Positions 43,973 to 50,991 of a stretch of 64,000 bases of DNA are shown here, piece after piece. The number at the start of each line of letters is the position of its first letter. Position 1 is the stretch's first letter. The DNA lies in the NCBI RefSeq assembly GCF_042682545.1, contig NZ_JBHUHQ010000040.1, one strand, 5' to 3'. Made by a program: the position numbers and the translations under genes. The notes under the pieces are model-generated. The model did not search any database. It saw only the letters and a program-made list of their open reading frames with translations, and was not told the DNA's origin. This stretch comes from Ornithinibacillus salinisoli. GTDB taxonomy: Bacteria > Bacillota > Bacilli > Bacillales > Amphibacillaceae.

Positions 43973-45085
43973 TTACGAAGCTTCCGGTAAAAAAACCGTA
44001 AATCTAATGGTTTCGTTTTCACTAAAAACCGTTATAGAGCCTTGATGTTTTTCAACAATTTCCTTTGCAATAGCAAGCCCTAAGCCCGCACCCCCAGTAT
44101 TCGTACCACGGGAGACATCAAGTCGATAGAACTGTTCAAAAATGCGGCTTTGCTTTTCCTGTGAAATGGTGTTCCCTCGATTTTCAAAATGAACCACTAC
44201 TCCGTCATCCTTTTTCTCCGCAACAATTTTAACTGTACAATTTTCAAAGCTGTAATTAATAGCATTGCGGATCAAATTATCGAAGACCCGTTCCATTTTA
44301 TTTACATCACATTTAATTTCAATATTTGGCTCCATTTGCAAGGAGCACTCAAGATTTTTGGTAGCTAGCATTGGCTGAAATTCATATGTGATTTGTTCTA
44401 GCATCCTCGTTAAATTCACTCGAGATTGATCAAGTGATAATTGACTAAGGTTAAAGCGAGTAATCTCAAAAAATTCATTAATTAAATCCTCTAAACGCTC
44501 CGCTTTTTCTAAAGAAATGGACAAATATTTCTCGCGAAGTTTCTCGGATATTTCCTTCTCATCCCTTAACAAGGTTAAATAACCGATGACTGAGGTAAGT
44601 GGTGTCTTTAGATCATGAGCAAGATAAACAATCAAATCACTTTTTCGCTGTTCCGCTTCTTTTGCAAATCGGGCGTTACGAATAGCTTCTTGTTTCACCT
44701 GATTCATCTGATCTTCTACCTGTTTTAATTCTACTGGTAGATGAATCAGATTATCGTTTGTTTCCACCAGCTCATTACTCGCTTCAACAACGGTATCGAT
44801 ATATCGAAGCGTCTTTTTCCAGTGTAAAAGGAAAATGAGAATGAACCCGATTACCCAGCATGTTAATAGAATGGGGACTTTATTGATATCTATTTGATGA
44901 AGTATTCCATATAGGAAGTCACCTTCATACCATGTAAACCTAGTTATGATGTAAGTAGCTGTTAAAAAAACAATGCCTAATATTACCGTAAACAGGACTA
45001 ATGAGATAAACATGCGTGTAAAAATTACCTTTGTTAACTCTCGCCCTGAGGGACTATTCTTTTCCTTACTCAATCGTGTATCCAA
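43973..45085 (-). CDS. VanS-like sensor histidine kinase
   Basis: Membrane kinase of about 370 residues with two transmembrane helices (about 27-50 and 72-90) and a short extracytoplasmic loop. The HisKA box LIVYLAHDLKTPLTSVIGYL, N box NLIRNAINYSFEN and G boxes GGAGLGLAIAKEIVEKHQG are intact. Motif wording is strikingly close to enterococcal VanS as I recall it. It probably senses glycopeptide or wall damage. The TTG start overlaps the regulator gene by 20 bases; a downstream TTG is also possible. Confidence 0.88.
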   Translation of the reverse strand: MDTRLSKEKNSPSGRELTKVIFTRMFISLVLFTVILGIVFLTATYIITRFTWYEGDFLYGILHQIDINKVPILLTCWVIGFILIFLLHWKKTLRYIDTVVEASNELVETNDNLIHLPVELKQVEDQMNQVKQEAIRNARFAKEAEQRKSDLIVYLAHDLKTPLTSVIGYLTLLRDEKEISEKLREKYLSISLEKAERLEDLINEFFEITRFNLSQLSLDQSRVNLTRMLEQITYEFQPMLATKNLECSLQMEPNIEIKCDVNKMERVFDNLIRNAINYSFENCTVKIVAEKKDDGVVVHFENRGNTISQEKQSRIFEQFYRLDVSRGTNTGGAGLGLAIAKEIVEKHQGSITVFSENETIRFTVFLPEAS

Positions 45086-45773
45086 CCCCCCACACCGTTT
45101 TAATAAACTTCGGATTCCTAGATGGTTCGTTCATTTTTTCTCGTAGCCTTCTAATATGAGCCATCACTGTGTTATTGTTATCTATATATTTTTCGCCCCA
45201 TACAGCTTCAAAAAGATCTTCTGAGGAAACGACCTTCCCTCTATTTTCACACAAATACCATAAAATCGAAAACTCAATAGGAGTCAAAGATATCTGTTTT
45301 CCATACAGCGTACATTTACGCGTGTCACTATTAATCGTTAGTCCAGCGAAATCATATTCTTTTATATGATCTAAATGTACTTCATCCATAGAATCATTGA
45401 CATTGTAACGCTTATAACGTCTCAACTGTGCCTTAGCCCGTGCCACCATTTCAAGCGGATTGAATGGCTTCGTAATATAATCATCAGCACCAAGCGTAAG
45501 ACCATTAATCTTGTCCATGTCTTCCACCTTAGCTGTTAACATGATAACTGGATAATTATAATTCTCCCGTATTTTTTGGCATATCGAAAACCCATTAACA
45601 TCCGGAAGCATTATATCCAGTATAGCGAGATCATATTGATTAACCGTTATACTTTCCAGTGCTTCTTTTCCTGAGTGTATTACCGTAACTGTGTATCCTT
45701 CGTTCGAAAGATATAACTTTACTAAGTCTGCAATTTCCTTTTCATCATCCACCACTAAAATATTTGTACTCAT
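45066..45773 (-). CDS. VanR-like OmpR-family response regulator
   Basis: Response regulator of 235 residues. The receiver domain has NILVVDDEKEIADLVKLYL, phosphoacceptor Asp in AILDIMLPDVNGF, and Lys in ITKPFNPLE. The C-terminal winged helix has ISLTPIEFSILWYLCENRGK and FIKTVWGVGYTIE. Motifs match VanR closely. The ATG at 45773 is set by AAGGTG six bases upstream. It pairs with the kinase downstream; no vanHAX or vanY is in the window. Confidence 0.9.
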   Translation of the reverse strand: MSTNILVVDDEKEIADLVKLYLSNEGYTVTVIHSGKEALESITVNQYDLAILDIMLPDVNGFSICQKIRENYNYPVIMLTAKVEDMDKINGLTLGADDYITKPFNPLEMVARAKAQLRRYKRYNVNDSMDEVHLDHIKEYDFAGLTINSDTRKCTLYGKQISLTPIEFSILWYLCENRGKVVSSEDLFEAVWGEKYIDNNNTVMAHIRRLREKMNEPSRNPKFIKTVWGVGYTIE

Positions 45774-45950
45774 CCTACTCACCTTTTATATTAAATACTC
45801 ATACAAAGCAAACCGAAAAATTCCTCCATATTATACGTGGATTATAACATAATATTATGGAATGTAATGTGAAATCGGACATTCTCCTTAAAAAACGGGG
45901 TTAGGCCTTAACATCGGCAATCCCATGAGTTTGGCTAAATTTCTTACCTC

Positions 45951-46487
45951 TTATATTAACTCTGGCACATAAATCTTTCTCAAAGGAACTAGCGCCTTTA
46001 CCGTACCTGGCATCTCCTCATACCACTCCACAACCATTCGTATTAGTTCATCTAGGTCGATAATCCGAACAGAAGCTTGACTGGCAACACTTAACGCATT
46101 CGGTGTAAAGCCACTAGTGGATATAAAGAGACTCCTAGCATCCAATGGATTGGCACCTATTAATTGTTGGACTTCCTTAGAAGCCACTTTCTTTTTCCTA
46201 TGCTTAACTTGTACCTTTATCATTGGTTTTTCCATTCCCAAGGCATCATTATAAGCTAATACATCTACTCCACCATCGGGACCCTTACCCCTATCTTCCG
46301 CATGAAAGCCCATTGCAACTAGTAATCCTGCTACTAGTTTTTGCATTTCCCATGGGTCTAGATCTTCAATATTATCTTTTATAACATTTAAGACTACATC
46401 CTCCTCCCTGAGTATGTATCTCAACAATTCTCTACGATCTTCTATTAAAGTCATCCAATACTGCCTAATTAGTAACCCTCCTCTCAT
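45951..46487 (-). CDS. Mrr-type PD-(D/E)XK restriction endonuclease
   Basis: Nuclease of about 178 residues. The Mrr catalytic core is visible: WEMQKLVAGLLVAMGFHAED, GPDGGVDVLAY (acidic residue) and IKVQVKHRKKK (QxK motif), followed by SLFISTSGFTPNAL. Family members cleave modified or foreign DNA. The N-terminal DNA-binding wing found in longer Mrr proteins is absent. The start is unclear: the first ATG (46487) has no ribosome binding site, whereas AGAGGAGGG lies just inside and would suit ATT at 46469. It is coupled to a 48-aa frame upstream. Confidence 0.78.
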   Translation of the reverse strand: MRGGLLIRQYWMTLIEDRRELLRYILREEDVVLNVIKDNIEDLDPWEMQKLVAGLLVAMGFHAEDRGKGPDGGVDVLAYNDALGMEKPMIKVQVKHRKKKVASKEVQQLIGANPLDARSLFISTSGFTPNALSVASQASVRIIDLDELIRMVVEWYEEMPGTVKALVPLRKIYVPELI

Positions 46488-46611
46488 TTAAAATTTGTTT
46501 TGTTATGTCTAGAGATTGTACAATATCACCCGAATTGTATTTTTCCAACATGTGCTTGTCCGTTTGCCCCTCCGCCTGCTGGTTCATGGTGTAGTCCATC
46601 GTTCCTTTCAC
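46465..46611 (-). CDS. 48-residue small protein coupled to the Mrr gene
   Basis: A GTG at 46611 with GAGGTGGA upstream opens a 48-codon frame containing MDYTMNQQAEGQTDKHMLEK and ends in TAG within the Mrr ribosome binding site region. The hydrophilic product is not recognised. Its 3' end runs through the Shine-Dalgarno of the nuclease, an arrangement that favours coupled translation. It may be a regulatory leader peptide or a real small partner. Confidence 0.45.
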   Translation of the reverse strand: MKGTMDYTMNQQAEGQTDKHMLEKYNSGDIVQSLDITKQILNERRVTN

Positions 46612-46698
46612 ATCTTTTCCACCTCATTCATCATACCTTCTAAAACAATCCTCCTTCATTTATATAATCGTTTCATTTGATAAAAAGGTGGCATATTA

Positions 46699-46860
46699 CT
46701 ACCATTCGGGTGTCATTCTAGTAGCCACGGTAAAATCCTCGATCCATGCAGCCTTATTATCAATATGTGACAATGTATGCTTAAAATTGCCGAAGATGAG
46801 GATAACGTCTTCCTCTCCATCAGATCCTAAAATGCATTAAAATTCTTTAATATAACTCAT
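46699..46860 (-). pseudogene. Small gene interrupted by an in-frame stop
   Basis: ATG at 46860 with AAGGAAG upstream gives MSYIKEF, then TAA at 46839, then continues in the same frame for 45 more codons (GSDGEEDVILIFGNFKHTLS, AAWIEDFTVATRMTPEW) to TAG. A nonsense-broken small gene in the decayed operon leading to Mrr. Family unknown. Confidence 0.45.
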
Positions 46861-46959
46861 CTATGTATCTTCCTTTCTATTAAATAGATGGGGATAATCC
46901 CCCAAATCTATTATTTATAAACCTACATAATTATCGAGTATCCCAGAAGCCCGCAATTT

Positions 46960-47453
46960 CTATTTAGCCTCTCTCGACCAGCTCTTTATTGCATCAACAC
47001 ATACTCCCTCTAGCTCAGCAATCTCCTTCTGCAACAACTCTTGAATGAAGTAATAGTCTACCCACTTCCTGATTAGGGCTTAGAATCTTCTTTACTTTCT
47101 CCCACACCACTGTATCTGCTACCTCAATATCCTTAGGTGTTATAAGAGGCACGCTACTAGTCGTAGATTGATTGCAATCCTGCATATCAATGCTCTTTTT
47201 TTGAGCATAAGTTTCATTGATTTTCTGTATTCTAGCTCTACTTCGAATCATATCAATCAATCGATTCCGAATCACAAAATTGAAGTAAGTTGAAAGTGGA
47301 ATCTGGTTGATAGTTTTTATAAGCAAGCCACATTGCATAAAGCCCCTCTACATAAAACTCGTTATACGGATCTCTACGCAGCTTATGAATGTGATAGTGT
47401 ATTCGATTTTCATTTTGTTTAAATATTTCTTCATACGTGCATTTATTATCCAT
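46960..47453 (-). pseudogene. Sigma-70-like (ECF/phage-type) sigma factor gene with two frameshifts
   Basis: Frame one from 47453 gives MDNKCTYEEIFKQNENRIHY to YQPDSTF. A second frame continues FNFVIRNRLIDMIRSRARIQ to VWEKVKKILSPNQ. A third gives KWVDYYFIQELLQKEIAELE and ends WSREAK at 46960. Joined, they form a complete ~160-residue sigma-like protein with regions 2 and 4, so two single-base shifts (near 47285 and 47075) have broken it. AGGAGAA precedes the start. Confidence 0.75.
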
Positions 47454-47760
47454 CTAACATTCTCCTACCTGAATTATTTGTACCGGCAACAAAAGAATAA
47501 ATGGAGTAATAGAAATTGTCACATCGCCTAACTATGGGAGATATCAATGCAAAATTGAATTATCTCTTAGGAAAATTCATTTTTGCTGAAAAAATGAAGC
47601 TACAAATTCAATTTCGGGAGGGGGTATGAAAGTTAAGTAGTATTTTATTAAAAAATTAAAAACCCATTAAATAATTCCATAATTTGTAAAAATACATACG
47701 TTCGTTTGTGGTCTAATCGTTTATCTCCTACGAAAATGAGTACAAAAAGGACGTGCCCTG

Positions 47761-48027
47761 GTGGAAAAAGAGCAGCTGCAATTAATATCTCATATTTTTG
47801 GAAATGAACTTAGAAAAATTCGTGATATTGAAAAAGATGTCACTCAAGAGCGATTCGCTCAAGATACCGGGATTGGCCCTGAGCATATTGGCGAGATAGA
47901 GAGAGGTTCAAGATTACCACGTATTGAGACCTTATTGAGGTTACGGCATGCTGGGGTAGATATTAATCTTATATTCGATCAGATTATTCAAGAGTTGGAT
48001 AATAATGGTTTTGATTTAACAAAGTAA
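47761..48027 (+). CDS. XRE-type helix-turn-helix regulator
   Basis: An 88-residue DNA-binding protein: RFAQDTGIGPEHIGEIERGS is the helix-turn-helix, within a Cro/CI-like domain spanning residues 14-75. It starts at GTG with AAGGACG upstream. It stands divergent from the broken sigma gene and 40 bases before comK, so it may regulate one or both. Confidence 0.8.
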   Translation: MEKEQLQLISHIFGNELRKIRDIEKDVTQERFAQDTGIGPEHIGEIERGSRLPRIETLLRLRHAGVDINLIFDQIIQELDNNGFDLTK

Positions 48028-48067
48028 CCCAGCAAAATACTAGCTTTTAAGAAGGAAGTTCTATCAT

Positions 48068-48538
48068 ATGAGTAGTTTAGTAATGTCTCATTATGAAATA
48101 AACGAACAAACAATGGCTCTAATCCCCGCTAACTATACTGACTATCAGACTATCGCAATGGAAACAGATAAAAAACTATACATAAAGAAAACCCCTTTTC
48201 AAATAATCGAAAGAGGTTGTTTGAATAACTTTAGTTCTTTTGAAGGCAGAAGAAATTCAGTTAACTATCTAACTGGTTTTAAGAGGAAAGCACCTATACC
48301 AATAAGTGTATACCGAAATATTTACGCCTTCCCCACTCACGCTTTGAAGGACTGGGATTGTTGTTGGATATTCTATCATCATGTAGAGAGTGTTGTGAAA
48401 GTTAAATCTAATCATTCCGTGATTTTGCTTAAAAATGGGACTCAAGTGTCTATTGATATACCTAGGTTAGAGTTGTTAAAGCAAATGGAAAGGACAAGTT
48501 ATATTTTATTCATTTCAAGAGATGGTCTTAGGAGCTAA
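48068..48538 (+). CDS. comK: Competence transcription factor ComK
   Basis: Master activator of late competence genes, 156 residues. The family blocks are present: ETDKKLYIKKTPFQIIERGC, SSFEGRRNSVNYLTG, KAPIPISVYRNIYAFPTHAL and CCWIFYHHVESVVKV. Shorter than B. subtilis ComK (192 residues, which has an extra tail) but similar to other Bacillaceae forms. The ATG at 48068 follows GAAGGAAG. Its 3' end overlaps a convergent small gene by 24 bases. comK is a known phage integration site in Listeria; here it looks intact. Confidence 0.88.
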   Translation: MSSLVMSHYEINEQTMALIPANYTDYQTIAMETDKKLYIKKTPFQIIERGCLNNFSSFEGRRNSVNYLTGFKRKAPIPISVYRNIYAFPTHALKDWDCCWIFYHHVESVVKVKSNHSVILLKNGTQVSIDIPRLELLKQMERTSYILFISRDGLRS

Positions 48539-48727
48539 TTCACTAAAGAAGGTGTAACATTCCATTATTTCCTTGTAGGTACCTTTATCTTTGATAGTAT
48601 AGATGGTATCTGGACTGTAGCACTTCTGGTGTATAACGGTATATAAGTCGTCTAAGAAAACCTGATCTTTCATTTTGTATAGTCTATTACATTTCGGGCA
48701 TCGTATTCGGTCGAAATCGTGGTTCAT
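48515..48727 (-). CDS. Small zinc-ribbon-like protein
   Basis: A 70-residue protein with MNHDFDRIRCPKCNRLYKMK (CxxC) and HQKC further on, forming a probable zinc site, and a C-terminal YKEIMECYTFF. Similar proteins are common beside comK or phage regions in Bacillaceae; function is unknown. The ATG at 48727 follows GGAGTG; the frame is open to 48736. Confidence 0.6.
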   Translation of the reverse strand: MNHDFDRIRCPKCNRLYKMKDQVFLDDLYTVIHQKCYSPDTIYTIKDKGTYKEIMECYTFFSELAPKTIS

Positions 48728-49448
48728 TTTTATCACTCCGATTAATCTAATTTTCTTATTAATTCAACATAATCTTTGTTTTTCCTGCTAGTTGACTATA
48801 GAATTTCAGTTTCTTTTTTAATAGCCTTAAGATATAGGATTTGGGTTAATGGTATTAACTCGGTTAAACAATAATTTATATGCCTACTTATTTATGTATG
48901 GTGAGATTCGTGAGTATTTCGGACATAATGAGCCACTAGTACGAAGTTTAGAGCCACTGAATGCGGACATCTGTGCCAGTAAGTAGGGGAACAGATCCAC
49001 TATCATTATATATACAAATACCTTATTAAACAGTGATAGGAACAATCTATTGCCAAAAGTAGTGCAAATTTGGTAGTCCGCCCTCATTGACTTAACTTTT
49101 ATCCGTATTGTGGTACTGTTGCAGGCGTGGCAAAATTAACGCCTAAGAGGCACACCTGCTATAAAAGGATAACGGACAAATCGATTCTAAGCAATCACTG
49201 GTGGGGCCCTGCCCCCTTCCACCGCCTGCTAAGAACCGGACGTTACAGTCAATGGTAAACAGCTCTGCTGTGTGGCTATGGCTCTATTCTATAAATGAGT
49301 AGTTCTACTAGTGGTTTGCAGTACCGCAATTGATGGCTCTTTTTTCCGCAATGATCGTCTCAAAACTCCGCATAAGTGACTCAATTTACTGTATCAATTG
49401 AAAGGTAGCAGTTTTACATTCTGCCAATAATATATTTAGTGCATAGAA
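48728..49448. other. Long intergenic region with insertion-sequence and intron-like debris
   Basis: No gene. At 48920-48970 CGGACAT and GAGCCACT each occur twice, as in termini of IS21-like elements. At about 49190-49290 a GC-rich patch (GGTGGGGCCCTGCCCCC, AGAACCGGACGTTACAG) resembles the structured region next to group II intron reverse transcriptases. Both calls are from memory of typical sequences. Confidence 0.35.
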
Positions 49449-49478
49449 AAAGGATGGGTGTTATAACACCCATCCTTT
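49449..49478. terminator. Perfect 30-bp palindrome, terminator of the RM operon
   Basis: AAAGGATGGGTGTTA and its exact complement TAACACCCATCCTTT meet without a loop. On the minus strand it is followed by T-rich sequence, so it most likely ends the hsdM-hsdS operon. Confidence 0.82.
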
Positions 49479-49619
49479 ATTATTTCTGCTCAATTTGATA
49501 CGTGCCTAAACCCATTGATGCCCAAAGGATTCAGACTCTTCACAATGATGATTACAACTGACCTCAGACCTGATTGGCAACAATATTAGATGCAAATCGG
49601 AGTTTTGCAATTCATAAAA

Positions 49620-50990
49620 TTAATTCTGTTTAGGAAGAGGGTTCATTTCTTCTATCCAAGTTTCTACCTTGTTAATTGCAGTTTGAATTAGTTCTACTGA
49701 TTTCTGCTTTGATGAAAAATATTTTTTCATATTGTCAGCAATTTTTTCTTCCTCATGACCTAATCGTGGTATAAGTGTTTTCGCTACATCGGATGGCGAT
49801 AGGTGTCCATTAGTAGACCCAGTTATCCACCTATAAAATTGGTTCTGACCCACGCTACTTTGAAGAACAGCTAATAAGTAATACGGATCTATATTCTTTG
49901 CTCTTAACCTCAACATATCTCCAGAGAAAGTAACAGTATCATATTTTTGAATTATACCTATCTTACCAATAGTTGCCCCAGTTACTGCAAGAAGCAAATC
50001 ATATTTGTTAGCCAATGAATTCTTAGACTCACTTATTAAACCTAGAGAATTAGTCACTATCTCATAATTTTTTATGTCCTTAATACTCGCATAATTGATA
50101 TCACCATTTGACACGGCATCTTGTTGTGTCCCCTTAAGAATTGGCTCAATTAGCTCTCTCAAATACTGATAATCGCTATTATTCTTAATCGCATCTTCAT
50201 ATTTTGTATACTCTGGATTCATACATTGTGCATCCATTCTTCTTACTTTAATTAAATCAGAGTTACTTACTATATACTTGTTTAGATTCCCTTTATTATC
50301 TACTTCGAAATTCAGTTTTCCAGCTATTGTACTTTGAACATCTTTAAAAAAATTATTTGAATTAACTAACTCGTTATACGCTTTATGGAGTAGCGTTTTT
50401 ATTTGTTGTTGTTTTGGCATATCAACAAGTACGGTTTTTAGCATTCTCAATTGTTTCATACTTAACCATGGTTGAACATTGCCGGTTGCGAATCTTTCTA
50501 CCTGTTTTAATCCAAATTTCGTTGACCAGAAAACAACAAAATACTCTGGTAGATGATTTGGATTTTTCAATCTAATATTTACAACATTATCATTTGAATT
50601 AAAACCTTCATGCTCTGGAAAAATAAGAGTTGCACCTCCAATTTTTCCTTTTCGAGCCATTAAGATATCACCATTTTGTGTTTGTGTTTTGACTAAATTA
50701 GAATGTGCTTTTTCAGAAATAAATTGTAAGTCATTAGTTTCAAGGAAAATATCACCGACATTGCCTGAACGTATATACGGAACCACTTTTGGGTTGTTAT
50801 CATTGAGTATCTCAAAAATTCTCTTAAAAGCTCCGTTAGATTGTAAATCAACAGTTTCAGAGATATCGGACAGTTTTTGCCCTTCATTAGTGAATGCCTC
50901 TAGTTCTTGGTACTCTTCTTTGTAAAATTCAGCATCAAAACGGTTATGGCTTTTAACTTCTGAAATGTTTAATGTACTATATAAAGCCAT
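49620..50990 (-). CDS. hsdS: Type I-like restriction-modification specificity subunit (HsdS)
   Basis: DNA-recognition subunit of 456 residues with two target-recognition halves: DLQFISEKAHSNLVKTQTQN and ILMARKGKIGGATLIF in the first, LLLAVTGATIGKIGIIQKYD in the second. Each is followed by helical spacers (KQLRMLKTVLVDMPKQQQIK, AKTLIPRLGHEEEKIADNMK). The ATG at 50990 follows GGGAGG in the end of the methylase gene. It should set the DNA target of the fused nuclease-methylase encoded upstream. Confidence 0.88.
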   Translation of the reverse strand: MALYSTLNISEVKSHNRFDAEFYKEEYQELEAFTNEGQKLSDISETVDLQSNGAFKRIFEILNDNNPKVVPYIRSGNVGDIFLETNDLQFISEKAHSNLVKTQTQNGDILMARKGKIGGATLIFPEHEGFNSNDNVVNIRLKNPNHLPEYFVVFWSTKFGLKQVERFATGNVQPWLSMKQLRMLKTVLVDMPKQQQIKTLLHKAYNELVNSNNFFKDVQSTIAGKLNFEVDNKGNLNKYIVSNSDLIKVRRMDAQCMNPEYTKYEDAIKNNSDYQYLRELIEPILKGTQQDAVSNGDINYASIKDIKNYEIVTNSLGLISESKNSLANKYDLLLAVTGATIGKIGIIQKYDTVTFSGDMLRLRAKNIDPYYLLAVLQSSVGQNQFYRWITGSTNGHLSPSDVAKTLIPRLGHEEEKIADNMKKYFSSKQKSVELIQTAINKVETWIEEMNPLPKQN

Positions 50991-50991
50991 A

